Assembly: GCA_021819085.1 (NCBI GenBank)
Contig: JAKASJ010000001.1
Location: 62,001-126,000, forward strand
Direction of reading: 5' to 3'
Length of the DNA: 64,000 nucleotides
From: Pseudomonadota bacterium
GTDB taxonomy: Bacteria; Pseudomonadota; Gammaproteobacteria; Acidiferrobacterales; UBA6901
Part shown: positions 1 to 8,388 of the stretch, piece after piece
How positions within the stretch are numbered: the stretch's first letter is position 1
How the letters are laid out: each line of letters begins with the position of its first letter
Position numbers and translations under genes: made by a program
Notes under the pieces: generated by a model
Database searches by the model: none
Seen by the model: only the letters and a program-made list of their open reading frames with translations
What the model was told of the DNA's origin: nothing

Positions 1-1142
1 AGATCGGCAAGCGCGGTCGGGAACATGGAAAAAGCCACCGCCATCTCGCCGCTGTCCACGCGTCGCTGCAGTTCGTCCAATCCGCGGATGCCGCCGACAA
101 AGTCGATGCGCTTGTCGCGCCGCGGATCCTGTATGCCGAGCACGGGCGCCAGCAGATGATCGGCCAACAGACTCACGTCCAGACGCCGCACCGCATTGTG
201 CCGGGGTATGCAATCGGCATGGATCGAGATACGGTACCACTGGCCGCTGAAGTACATGCCGAACTCGCCGGTGCGCACCGGTGTAACGGCGGAAGCCGCA
301 CGTTGTACCTCGAAATCAACTGCCACACGCCCCACGAAGTCCTCCGGCGTCAGGCCGTTCAGATCCCTTACCACGCGGTTGTACGGCAGAATCTGCATCT
401 GGTTGTCGGGAAATATCACGGACAGGAAATAGTCGCATGCCTGCTCTGCGTCCGGCGCTCCGCGGCCGTGACGCGCAGCGGCGACACGTGCCGCCGCTGC
501 GGAGCGATGATGGCCATCGGCAACATAGAGGCAGTCGATGGCCTCGAACCCACTGGTAAGCGCCTCTATGGCATGTGGTTCCCGAACGACCCAAAGACTG
601 TGACGTACGGCGTCGTCGGCCGTGACATCGACCTCGGGGGGATGGCTCGTCAGATTGGCGACGATGCGGTCAATGCCCGCACTGCGGCGGTAGGTCAGAA
701 ACACCGGGCCGGTCTGTGCATTGAGTGCCTCGATCTGGCGGACCCGGTCGTCCTCCTTGTCCGGACGGGTATGTTCATGTCGGCGGATGCGCTGGCTTTC
801 GTAGGCCGCAACGGACGCCGCTGCAACCAGCCCGGTCTGCGTGTGCGAACCCATCACCAGGCGGTACAGGTAATAACAGGGCCCAGGATCGCGCCCGAGC
901 ACACCGGCGGCAATCTGCCTGTCGAAATTCTCGCGTCCCTTGCGGTACACCTCGGGCGCATACGGATCGGTGCCGGGCGGCAGGTCGATTTCCGGGCGAG
1001 AAATGTGCAGAAAGCTCCATGGTCTGCCGGCGGCGCGTGCCCGCGCTTCGTCCACGGTCACCACATCATAGGGCGGGGCCAGCACCTGTGCCGCGAATTC
1101 GGCACGCGGGCGCAACCCGGCAAACGGTCGAATCAGCGGCAT
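1..1142 (-). CDS. DUF1015 family protein, C-terminus cut by window edge
   Basis: The frame stays open from an ATG at 1142 to the window edge, giving 380 codons. The translation begins MPLIRPFAGLRPR and carries PYDVV near residue 25, RPWSFLHISRPEIDLPPG, and a DGHHRSAAAARV motif in the middle. These are hallmarks of the uncharacterised DUF1015 family of roughly 400-450 residues, so perhaps the last 20-60 residues are missing. A GGAG lies 8-11 bases before the ATG. No catalytic role is established for the family; it is often found near serine-biosynthesis genes, which are not visible here. It is divergent from the agmatine deiminase gene, with the two promoter candidates facing away from each other in the 160-bp gap. 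Confidence 0.85.
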   Translation of the reverse strand, partial: MPLIRPFAGLRPRAEFAAQVLAPPYDVVTVDEARARAAGRPWSFLHISRPEIDLPPGTDPYAPEVYRKGRENFDRQIAAGVLGRDPGPCYYLYRLVMGSHTQTGLVAAASVAAYESQRIRRHEHTRPDKEDDRVRQIEALNAQTGPVFLTYRRSAGIDRIVANLTSHPPEVDVTADDAVRHSLWVVREPHAIEALTSGFEAIDCLYVADGHHRSAAAARVAAARHGRGAPDAEQACDYFLSVIFPDNQMQILPYNRVVRDLNGLTPEDFVGRVAVDFEVQRAASAVTPVRTGEFGMYFSGQWYRISIHADCIPRHNAVRRLDVSLLADHLLAPVLGIQDPRRDKRIDFVGGIRGLDELQRRVDSGEMAVAFSMFPTALAD

Positions 1143-1196
1143 CGGAGCATCTCCACAGCGAACCGGCACCGCATGCAGGCGGTGCGAAAGGGGCAC

Positions 1197-1225
1197 ATTC
1201 AAATACACTCCGCCGCGCAGGTCAA
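1197..1225 (-). promoter_or_regulatory. Candidate sigma-70 promoter for the DUF1015 gene
   Basis: Reading the minus strand there is TTGACC at 1225-1220, a 17-base spacer, and TTGAAT at 1202-1197. The predicted start lies about 50 bases before the ATG. The -35 is near consensus; the -10 matches 4 of 6. Confidence 0.45.
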
Positions 1226-1248
1226 ATACCATTGCGCACCCCGCGCAG

Positions 1249-1277
1249 TTGGCCGGCAACGAGCAACCGGCTATCAT
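1249..1277 (+). promoter_or_regulatory. Candidate sigma-70 promoter for aguA
   Basis: TTGGCC (1249-1254), a 17-base spacer and TATCAT (1272-1277) place a transcription start near 1284, about 20 bases before the chosen aguA ATG. This also argues against an upstream translation start at 1249. Confidence 0.5.
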
Positions 1278-1302
1278 CCCCCGCTTTCCAGGGAAATCGC
1301 CG

Positions 1303-2370
1303 ATGAATTTTCCGACTTCGGATTCGTGCCGGCCGTATCTTCCTCCCGAATGGGCGCCTCAGAGCGGCGTGATGGTTACCTGGCCGCATGTACACAGCGA
1401 CTGGGCCCCGTGTCTGGCCGAGGTCGAGCCGGTGTTCGTCGAGATTGCGCGGGCAATTTCGAATTACGAGACCGTGCTCGTCGTCTGCTTTGATGCCGCG
1501 CACCGCACACACGTCGAGCAGCAGCTGCGGCAAGCCGACATAGCCGCCGAGCGGCTGGTCTTCGCGCTTGCCCCCTCGAACGACAGCTGGGCCCGTGACC
1601 ATGGTCCCATCGGCGTGATCTGCCGCAACCGTCCACTGCTGCTTGATTTCGGCTTCAACGGCTGGGGCGGGAAATATCCTGCGGACCTCGACAATGCCGT
1701 TTCGCAGCAGCTCGCCCGGCAAGGCGCATTCCGCGACACACCGCTCGAGCCCGTAGACCTGATACTCGAAGGCGGAAGCATAGAAGTGGACGGCTCCGGC
1801 AGCCTGCTGACCACCGCGCGCTGCCTGCTTGCACCCACGCGCAATCGGCAGACCGGCCGCGAACAGCTGGAACAGCAGCTCGGAGACTGGCTGGGAATCA
1901 CGCGCGTGCTCTGGCTCAATCATGGTTACCTCGCCGGAGACGATACCGACAGCCACATCGACACGCTGGCGCGCTTCTGCGACATCGACACGATTGCCTA
2001 CGTTGCCTGTGACGACACGGGCGACGAGCACTTCGCCGAGCTCGCTGCCATGGAGCAGGAACTCAGGGCGCTACGCACCCGTACCGGAGACCCCTACCGG
2101 CTCGTCGCCTTGCCCTGGCCGCGCGCCCGTTACGATGAGCACGGGGAGCGCATGCCTGCGACCTACGCAAATTTCCTGATCATCAATGATGCGGTGCTGG
2201 TACCTGCATACGATGATCCGGCGGATGAACTCGCCCGGGAGCGTCTGGGCACGTGCTTTCCCGGCCGCGCGATCATCAGCGTGCCTTGTCTGCCGCTGAT
2301 CCGCCAGCATGGCAGCCTGCACTGCGTCACCATGCAGCTGCCTGCTGGCATCCTTGCCGCCAGCGCGTGA
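1303..2370 (+). CDS. aguA: Agmatine deiminase
   Basis: This 355-residue enzyme would hydrolyse agmatine to N-carbamoylputrescine and ammonia in the cytoplasm, the first step of the arginine-decarboxylase route to putrescine. It belongs to the peptidyl-arginine deiminase fold family. Visible motifs are RDHGP near residue 98, LEGGSIEVDG near 156, HIDTLARF near 218, and the catalytic cysteine in GSLHCVT at about residue 341, close to the C-terminus as usual. I chose the ATG at 1303 (MNFPTS) because an in-frame GTG at 1249 adds 18 unconserved residues and sits on the promoter. The next gene encodes the following enzyme of the pathway, so the two probably form one transcription unit. Confidence 0.93.
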   Translation: MNFPTSDSCRPYLPPEWAPQSGVMVTWPHVHSDWAPCLAEVEPVFVEIARAISNYETVLVVCFDAAHRTHVEQQLRQADIAAERLVFALAPSNDSWARDHGPIGVICRNRPLLLDFGFNGWGGKYPADLDNAVSQQLARQGAFRDTPLEPVDLILEGGSIEVDGSGSLLTTARCLLAPTRNRQTGREQLEQQLGDWLGITRVLWLNHGYLAGDDTDSHIDTLARFCDIDTIAYVACDDTGDEHFAELAAMEQELRALRTRTGDPYRLVALPWPRARYDEHGERMPATYANFLIINDAVLVPAYDDPADELARERLGTCFPGRAIISVPCLPLIRQHGSLHCVTMQLPAGILAASA

Positions 2371-2571
2371 TAGGCGGCCGCGCCACCCGCGCTGCAATCA
2401 CGCGCCGGTTCACGTTGCTTCTGCGGCACCCCTCGGCGGATGCCATGATCTCCCGCGGACGGGGATCATGGGCAAGGCACCGGCTGCGATGTTAATATGG
2501 ATGGCAAGAACCAGGGATCGGACGGGCTGGCTGATGCGGGCATTGCAACCGGGGCGCAGCGCGGTAACTTC

Positions 2572-3459
2572 ATGAGCAAAACACTTCGCGTCGGTCTGGT
2601 GCAGCATGCCTGCACGGACGACTATCGGCGCAATCTCGCTGAATCGGAACAGGGCATTCGCCAGGCTGCCGCCGCCGGGGCCAGCCTTGTGCTGCTGCCG
2701 GAACTGCACACCGGTGTCTATTTCTGCCAGACCGAGGATCCGGCGCGATTCGACCTGGCGCAGCCGGTGCCGGGACCGACCACGGAACATGTCGCGGCCC
2801 TGGCACGGGAGCTTGGCGTGGTCATCGTCGCATCGGTATTCGAGCGCCGCGCGGCCGGCCTTTACCATAATACCGCGGTAGTCCTCGAGCGCGACGGCAG
2901 CATCGCCGGACGCTACCGCAAGATGCACATTCCCGACGATCCGGGCTATCACGAAAAATTCTATTTCACCCCGGGCGACCAGGGTTTCGTGCCGATTGAA
3001 ACATCTGTCGGCTCGCTCGGCGTGCTGGTATGCTGGGACCAATGGTATCCCGAGAGCGCCCGCCTGATGGCTCTGGCTGGGGCGCAGATTCTGCTCTATC
3101 CCACCGCCATCGGCTGGGATCCGCGCGACCCGGCCCCTGAGCGCGAACGTCAGCGCGACAGCTGGATCACCATCCAGCGGGCACATGCGATCGCCAACGG
3201 CCTGCCCGTGGCGGCGTGCAACCGCATCGGCCGGGAACCCGATCCTGAACAGCGGACCGAGGGCATAGTGTTCTGGGGCAGCAGTTTTCTGGCTGGCCCT
3301 CAGGGAGAGCTGCTGGCGCAGGCCCCCGCCGACAGCCCGACGGTTACGGTCGCGGACGTGGACCTCGGGCGTACCGAAACGGTGCGCCGCATCTGGCCGT
3401 TCCTGCGTGACCGCCGCATCGACGCCTACCACGATCTGGTCAAACGCTACACAAGCTGA
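2572..3459 (+). CDS. aguB: N-carbamoylputrescine amidase
   Basis: A 295-residue nitrilase-superfamily amidohydrolase that would convert N-carbamoylputrescine to putrescine, CO2 and ammonia, completing the pathway begun by the gene 200 bp upstream. The Glu-Lys-Cys catalytic triad is intact: Glu44 in LLPELHTGVYF, Lys117 in YRKMHIPDDPGYHEKFYF and Cys154 in LVCWDQWYPE. The last two motifs are characteristic of the carbamoylputrescine branch rather than generic nitrilases. The ATG at 2572 (MSKTLRVGLVQHA) starts right at the conserved first strand; an in-frame start at 2497 would add 25 unconserved residues. The aguA-aguB pairing strengthens both calls. Confidence 0.93.
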   Translation: MSKTLRVGLVQHACTDDYRRNLAESEQGIRQAAAAGASLVLLPELHTGVYFCQTEDPARFDLAQPVPGPTTEHVAALARELGVVIVASVFERRAAGLYHNTAVVLERDGSIAGRYRKMHIPDDPGYHEKFYFTPGDQGFVPIETSVGSLGVLVCWDQWYPESARLMALAGAQILLYPTAIGWDPRDPAPERERQRDSWITIQRAHAIANGLPVAACNRIGREPDPEQRTEGIVFWGSSFLAGPQGELLAQAPADSPTVTVADVDLGRTETVRRIWPFLRDRRIDAYHDLVKRYTS

Positions 3460-3528
3460 AGCTTGCAGCACGGGCACAGTGCCGGCAGCGTTCAGTCCGA
3501 TTCATGAAACTCCCTGACCCAGGTCATC

Positions 3529-4794
3529 ATGTCGAAGCCACTGCTCTACAGATCTGCGACCGAACTGCTTGAGGCCATCCTCTCGAGCCACCAGGCCGCC
3601 GACAAGCAGATGGAGCGCTTCTTTCGCAGTCATCCCATGCTTGGCCAGAGTGATCGCGGATTCGTGGCCGAAACGGTTTACGGCTGTCTGCGCCACCGAC
3701 GTTCACTCGCATACCTGCTTGGCGAGGACAGGGCGGGCGCGCAGAACCTGGTGGCGGCCTACCTGCTGACCGAAGGGGGTTTCAGCGCACGCGCCCTCAT
3801 CGAGGCGGGCATACGCCCGGCAGGCGTGGATCTGGCGGCACTCGCGGCCCAGGCACACATTCCGCGCGCCGATCTGCCGCTCGCCGTGCGCACCGATCTT
3901 CCCGACTGGCTGCTGCAGCCACTGCTTTCCCACTACGGAGAGTCCGAAACGCTGGAGCTGGCAGCCGCCCTAAACCGCCCTGCCAGCCTGGACCTGCGCG
4001 TCAATACGCTCAAGGCCGACCGTGCGGCAGTCATCGAACGTCTCGCCGGGGAAGGTTTCACGGTCACGCCAACGCCGTGGTCAGCGATCGGTCTGCGCAG
4101 CCGCGATCGGGCTCCACTTTTCGGCACCGCAGCGTTTCGCGACGGCTGGTTCGAAGTCCAGGATGAAGGCAGCCAGCTGGTCGGCATGATGCTTGAGCCA
4201 AAACGCCGGCAGATGGTGGTCGACTTCTGCGCCGGCGCCGGCGGCAAGACCCTCCAGCTCGGTGCCATGATGGCGAACTGCGGCACAATCTACGCCCTCG
4301 ATGTATCACGCCAGCGCCTCGAGCGGCTCAAGCCGCGACTGCGGCGCGCCGGCCTCGACAACGTACGACCGATTGCAATCGCGCACGAGCGCGATCCGCG
4401 GATCCAGCGCCTGCGAGGCAAGATCGACCGTGTGCTGGTAGACGCACCGTGCACCGGAACCGGCACGCTGCGACGCAATCCGGACATCAAGTGGCGCCAG
4501 CCGGACCTGGCAGAGCTGGTGGCCACGCAGAAGCGCGTGCTCGCCGCGGCCTCCGAGCTGGTCAAACCCGGCGGACGCGTGGTTTATGCCACCTGCAGTC
4601 TGCTGCCCGGGGAGAACGACGAGGTGGTCGGGGAATTTCTTGCCGGCCATCCCGAATTCCGGCCGCAATCGGCCATCGAAATCCTTGCGCGCCGCGGAGC
4701 GGTCATGACGATGGACGACGACGCTCTGAGACTCTATCCGCATCGCCATAACACCGACGGCTTCTATGCCATCGCGCTTGACCGGGAACGCTGA
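3529..4794 (+). CDS. RsmB/NOP-family rRNA cytosine-C5 methyltransferase
   Basis: A 421-residue SAM-dependent RNA m5C methyltransferase. The first 130 residues look like the NusB-like RNA-binding domain of RsmB, followed by the Rossmann methyltransferase domain: motif I DFCAGAGGKTLQL near residue 232, motif IV DAPCTGTGTLRRNPD with Cys308, and motif VI YATCSLLPGEND with Cys356. Both cysteines used in the RsmB mechanism (attack on C6 and product release) are present. Length matches E. coli RsmB, but the gene is not next to def/fmt as canonical rsmB usually is, so a paralogous substrate is possible and I give no symbol. It follows aguB by 69 bp on the same strand. Confidence 0.85.
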   Translation: MSKPLLYRSATELLEAILSSHQAADKQMERFFRSHPMLGQSDRGFVAETVYGCLRHRRSLAYLLGEDRAGAQNLVAAYLLTEGGFSARALIEAGIRPAGVDLAALAAQAHIPRADLPLAVRTDLPDWLLQPLLSHYGESETLELAAALNRPASLDLRVNTLKADRAAVIERLAGEGFTVTPTPWSAIGLRSRDRAPLFGTAAFRDGWFEVQDEGSQLVGMMLEPKRRQMVVDFCAGAGGKTLQLGAMMANCGTIYALDVSRQRLERLKPRLRRAGLDNVRPIAIAHERDPRIQRLRGKIDRVLVDAPCTGTGTLRRNPDIKWRQPDLAELVATQKRVLAAASELVKPGGRVVYATCSLLPGENDEVVGEFLAGHPEFRPQSAIEILARRGAVMTMDDDALRLYPHRHNTDGFYAIALDRER

Positions 4795-4897
4795 CACCCG
4801 CCGCGATCACGGGCTTTAACAACATGCGAATTCGCCGTGCTTCGGTGACCACAGGACGAATCGGTCCGGACCCGGCTCTCTGTCATCGCCGCCGGAG

Positions 4898-5494
4898 TCA
4901 CTCGCCGTGCTTGTCGCGATCCGATTGCAAAAGGCGCGCCGCCTTGCGGCGGCGCACCATGAGACTCGTGAACCAGATGACTGCGCCCGCGAATGCCAGG
5001 ATGACCAGAAAGTCCAGCTCGTAGCGGCGGAAGTTTCGGAAATAAATCACGAACGCCCGTCCGAACAGAAAACCCAGACCACCCAGCACAGCCGACCACA
5101 CGATAGCCCCTACGGCGTTGAGAACCAGGAAGCGTCCACGCCCGACACGCGCTGCTCCGATCGCGAACGGCGTCACCGAACGCAAGCCATAGTAAAAGCG
5201 GAAACTGACGATGAGCAGGGACTGATGACGATCGATGAGGCGGAATACCTTGTCGGCGCTCACCTTCCACGACAGACGCTTCGTGAGCACCGCCGGGCCG
5301 AAACGCCGCCCGATATAGAAAAACAGCTGGTCCCCGAGCAAACTGCCGAGAAATCCGGTAGCGACCACTGCCGACAACCGCAGGTCGCCGTACTGCGCGG
5401 CGAGACCCGCGAGCAACATGATGGTCTCACCCTCGAGCAGGGTGCCAATAAACAGACCTATGTATCCATACTGTCGAATGAGATCGTGCAACAC
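4898..5494 (-). CDS. DedA family (SNARE-associated/VTT domain) membrane protein
   Basis: A 198-residue inner-membrane protein of the DedA family. The N-terminal segment IRQYGYIGLFIGTLLEGE, the GDQLFFYIGRRFG stretch and the FRFYYGLRSVTPFAIG stretch with its conserved arginine are typical. Hydrophobic segments lie near residues 10-30, 40-60, 130-150 and 160-185. DedA proteins are thought to act in lipid (undecaprenyl phosphate or phospholipid) translocation and proton-motive-force homeostasis; the substrate of this one is unknown. The start is a GTG (GTG TTG CAC), with no strong ribosome-binding site visible. It converges on the RNA methyltransferase gene with a 103-bp gap. Confidence 0.85.
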   Translation of the reverse strand: MLHDLIRQYGYIGLFIGTLLEGETIMLLAGLAAQYGDLRLSAVVATGFLGSLLGDQLFFYIGRRFGPAVLTKRLSWKVSADKVFRLIDRHQSLLIVSFRFYYGLRSVTPFAIGAARVGRGRFLVLNAVGAIVWSAVLGGLGFLFGRAFVIYFRNFRRYELDFLVILAFAGAVIWFTSLMVRRRKAARLLQSDRDKHGE

Positions 5495-5691
5495 CGTGGA
5501 TGCTCAATCGTTGCGGGTTTGTCTGCGACGCGCTGCGCCGCACAGAAGCGGGCCAGCGCCCGAAGGAGGTGTTGCGCGACCGCACAGGCTCTCTTGCGGC
5601 CACGTGGGTCGCAACCGGGACAACGCGGGATAGGGCCTGCACCGTAAATTGTGCGCCGCACTGACCACAGCGGGCTGCGAATGCAGGCCGA

Positions 5692-5723
5692 TAAAAAAAT
5701 AGACCCCGCTCGCGGGCGGGGTC
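5692..5723 (-). terminator. Rho-independent terminator of the cold-shock gene
   Basis: An 8-bp GC-rich stem (GACCCCGC, 5702-5709, with GCGGGGTC, 5716-5723) closes a 6-base loop. In the minus direction it is followed by a T-run (5692-5699), 31 bases after the csp stop codon. Confidence 0.9.
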
Positions 5724-5753
5724 CTTTACATATTCAAGCCAGGGAGAGCGATC

Positions 5754-5957
5754 TCAGCGTGGAATCACGCGTGTCGCCTGCATTCCCTTCGGACCCTTGG
5801 TGGACTCGAATTCCACTTTTTGTCCCTCGGCCAAGGTCTTGAAACCTTCCCCCTCTATGGTTGAGAAATGGACGAACACGTCCGGGCTACCATCACTCGG
5901 GGTGATAAAACCGAAGCCCTTGGACTCGTTGAACCACTTAACCGTACCAGTTTGCAT
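5754..5957 (-). CDS. Cold-shock domain protein (CspA family)
   Basis: A 67-residue single cold-shock-domain protein, full length for the family. It begins [20 protein letters not shown] with RNP1 (KGFGFI, residues 13-18) and RNP2 (VFVHF, about 27-31), the aromatic strands that bind single-stranded RNA or DNA. Such proteins act as cytoplasmic RNA chaperones. An AAGGGG lies about 10 bases before the ATG. It is monocistronic, with its own terminator downstream and a long gene-free stretch upstream, as is common for csp genes with long structured leaders. Which csp paralogue it is, and whether it is cold-induced, cannot be told from the sequence. Confidence 0.95.
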   Translation of the reverse strand: MQTGTVKWFNESKGFGFITPSDGSPDVFVHFSTIEGEGFKTLAEGQKVEFESTKGPKGMQATRVIPR

Positions 5958-6650
5958 AGACGAATAACCCCTTCTTCACCTGTAACGTCTGCGCCTTGCT
6001 GCGACGCGTTAATGAGTTGCCGAATCAGGAGGCCGCGCGCAAGGGTAAGGACAACGGCCAACCCCTCATGCATCGGCACACCAGACCGCGCCCATTCGCC
6101 CGCGCGGCGCCTAAATCCTACGTGAAGTCTGCCGATAAAACAATCCAACGTGTCAGGAAAAAAAACGGGGGCCGGACGCAACACGGAGGCGGACTCGACC
6201 GGTGATGGGCCGTGATGTGCGCACCTGCCGACATCGATCGGATTGCATCTACCGCAGACACGGACCTGCCCGCGTGCCTGCGCAGTTGGTTCCGGGAGCC
6301 GCCTCCTTGCTGTCCGCCCGGATGCCAGCCTTCAATCATTGGGCACCTTTGCGCAGGGGGGGCAGCCAAGCGCCCCGTCTTTTGACCGTCCCGACAACCG
6401 GATCACGATACGGACATCGCCCTGCCGGGAGCACAACTATCGACTCGACCTGGAAATCCTTGTCTGGCTGTTTTTACGGGCCGGGCCCGACACCAAGGAT
6501 TTCCTCCTTTTACTGTTCCTGAAACGAGTCCGGACCCGCAATGTGGCGCGCCTCCGGCAGCGAAACTCGGCTTCCAGCCATACGCTCACCTCGCTGGCGA
6601 CAACCGTGCCAGCAGCGCCGGGGGCTCGCCTGCAGAACGGTTAGCCCGCG
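5958..6650. other. 693-bp stretch with no convincing gene
   Basis: This interval separates the csp gene from the release-factor-like gene. Both genes lie on the minus strand, so it should contain the csp promoter and perhaps a long csp leader. Several short open frames exist on both strands; the best (plus, 6243-6644) has some coding-like codon use in its second half, but no recognisable domain and no ribosome-binding site. I see no RNA gene or repeat. Confidence 0.5.
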
Positions 6651-7064
6651 CTATTCCGTCGGACGTACGCGGGCGCGCAAACCCTTGTCACGGGCCTTAA
6701 TGCGCTTCTGTTCAAGACGCCGGCGCACCGACGCACCGGTACGACGTGTCGCGATCCGCGGCTTCGGGACCGAAGCGAGCCGTCGCAGCCGCGAGATCAG
6801 GCGTTCGAGCGCCAAAGCGCGGTTGCGCGCCTGCGAGCGCGTATCCGACACCGTCACTGCGATTCCCGTCGGCTCATGGATCATGCGCACCGCCGACTCC
6901 GTCTTGTGCAGGTGCTGTCCGCCGGGTCCGCTCGCCCTGAACGTCTCGATCCGGACCTGGCGCCGCACGACCTTCGGGTCGAGCGAAAAGGACGGCCGCT
7001 CCGCCTCCCTGGGCGGGCGCCCACCGGCAGATTTCCGCTTAGATGGCGATCCGGCGTCGTGCAT
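6651..7064 (-). CDS. Small GGQ-motif peptide chain release factor-like protein
   Basis: A 137-residue protein containing only the catalytic domain of class I release factors. The peptidyl-tRNA hydrolysis motif GPGGQHLHKTES is present, with GGQ at residues 48-50. It is followed by a strongly basic C-terminal tail (RRRLEQKRIKARDKGLRAR region). It lacks the codon-recognition domains, so it is likely a stop-codon-independent ribosome-rescue factor. The tail resembles that of ArfB/YaeJ or of the C12orf65 (mtRF-R) group, but the residues after GGQ (HLHKTESAV and EPTGI) look more like RF2/PrfH types than ArfB. Which rescue pathway it serves is an inference. It is divergent from the DAHP synthase gene. 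Confidence 0.8.
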   Translation of the reverse strand: MHDAGSPSKRKSAGGRPPREAERPSFSLDPKVVRRQVRIETFRASGPGGQHLHKTESAVRMIHEPTGIAVTVSDTRSQARNRALALERLISRLRRLASVPKPRIATRRTGASVRRRLEQKRIKARDKGLRARVRPTE

Positions 7065-7243
7065 GGCGGATGTTGGCTTGTGTCTTGCTACAATAGCGGC
7101 TTCGGGTGGCCTGGCTCCCTGTTTCGAGACCCGAAATACCGTCAGCCAGGCCGTGGGTCATTGTGGACTCGGCCGGCCAACCCATGGTTCGGCGTTGTAC
7201 GCAGTTCGATGCGGCAGCCGATGGTACTGTTAAGGAAAAGCCA

Positions 7244-8365
7244 ATGATTATCATCCTCAAACCTCATGCCGGCCGAAACAGTCCGGAATTCCAGCAGATA
7301 CTGGATGTGCTGCGCAACAAACGCAATATCACTACCCGGATTCATGAAGAAGTGGGGTCGCAGCAAACCCTCACCGAAATCTACCTCATCGGCGATACCG
7401 CGGTCCTCGACCGGGGAGAGATCGAGTCCCTGCCCGGGGTCGAGCGCGTCGTCCGGGTATCCGAGGAATATCGCATTCTCGGCCGCCATCACGATGACCA
7501 GCGCCCTACCGGATTCGACTACAACGGCGTTCACTTCAGCCAGGACAGTCTGAATGTGTTCGCAGGGCTGTGCGCCGTGGATACGCCCGAACACGTGGAA
7601 CAGATGATGCGGGCGTTGCGCGACAACGGCCAGGTGTGCACACGCATGGGCGCCTACAAGCCGCGCACCAATCCGTATGCCTTTCAGGGCCTTGGCCGCG
7701 ACTGCCTGCCGTGGGTGTTCGAACTCGCCGGCAAGTACGGCATAAAAGTGATCGCCATGGAGATCACCCACGACTCGCATCTCGACGAGATCCGCGAAGC
7801 GTTGGAGCACACCGGCAAGCCCACAGGGGTCATGCTGCAAATCGGCACACGCAACACGCAGAACTTCGAGCTGCTGAAGATCGTGGGAAGACAGCGCGAG
7901 CTGCCGGTGTTGCTCAAGCGCGGCTTTGGCATCACGCTGGAGGAATCGCTCAATGCCGCCGAGTACCTGGCAAGCGCCGGCAACCGCAATGTGGTATTCG
8001 GCCTGCGCGGCATGAAGACGAACATGGGTGACCCCCACCGCAACTTCGTCGACTTTGCCCACGTGCCGGTGGTGAAACGCCTGACGCGCATGCCCGTGTG
8101 CGTGGACCCATCCCACTCGGTGGGCACGCGTGACCGCTCTCCGGATGGGCTGCTCGACATCCAGAATGTCACCGCCCAGGGGGTCATCGCTGGCGCCAAC
8201 ATGGTTCTCGTAGACTTCCACCCGGCACCGAAAAAGGCGCTCGTCGACGGCCCGCAGGCGCTGCTGCTGGAAGAGCTGCCATTGTTCCTGGAAGACGTCG
8301 CAGTGGCACGCGAGGCCTACGAGAAACGCCGGGCGCTGGCCAGAAACTTCCTGGCCAAAAAATAG
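7244..8365 (+). CDS. 3-deoxy-7-phosphoheptulonate (DAHP) synthase, divergent clade
   Basis: A 373-residue protein with an N-terminal ferredoxin-like regulatory domain (residues 1-85) and a TIM-barrel DAHP synthase domain. It would condense phosphoenolpyruvate and erythrose-4-phosphate, the first shikimate-pathway step. Seen: AGLCAVDTPE with metal-ligand Cys110, GAYKPRTNPYAFQGLG at 137-151, QIGTRNTQNFELL, PVLLKRG, DPSH with His291 and VDGPQAL with Asp335. The usual CERG motif is FGLRG (252-256), and the usual metal-binding Glu of EVHP is Asp324 in VDFHP. The fold and PEP-site Lys/Arg remain, so activity is likely but the metal site is altered. AAGGAA precedes the ATG at 7244 by 7 bases; an extended -10 (TGCTACAAT, 7086-7094) is a promoter candidate. 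Confidence 0.85.
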   Translation: MIIILKPHAGRNSPEFQQILDVLRNKRNITTRIHEEVGSQQTLTEIYLIGDTAVLDRGEIESLPGVERVVRVSEEYRILGRHHDDQRPTGFDYNGVHFSQDSLNVFAGLCAVDTPEHVEQMMRALRDNGQVCTRMGAYKPRTNPYAFQGLGRDCLPWVFELAGKYGIKVIAMEITHDSHLDEIREALEHTGKPTGVMLQIGTRNTQNFELLKIVGRQRELPVLLKRGFGITLEESLNAAEYLASAGNRNVVFGLRGMKTNMGDPHRNFVDFAHVPVVKRLTRMPVCVDPSHSVGTRDRSPDGLLDIQNVTAQGVIAGANMVLVDFHPAPKKALVDGPQALLLEELPLFLEDVAVAREAYEKRRALARNFLAKK

Positions 8366-8388
8366 CAGGCGGTGCAGGCTCGCGGAGG

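Noticed and set aside
156-1493. Long plus-strand open frame opposite the DUF1015 gene and into aguA
   Set aside because: It mirrors the third-position bias of the minus-strand DUF1015 frame, has no domain and overlaps two well-supported genes.
6243-6644. 133-codon plus-strand frame in the csp upstream gap
   Set aside because: Coding-like codons only in part, no ribosome-binding site, no recognisable fold; kept as unresolved spacer.
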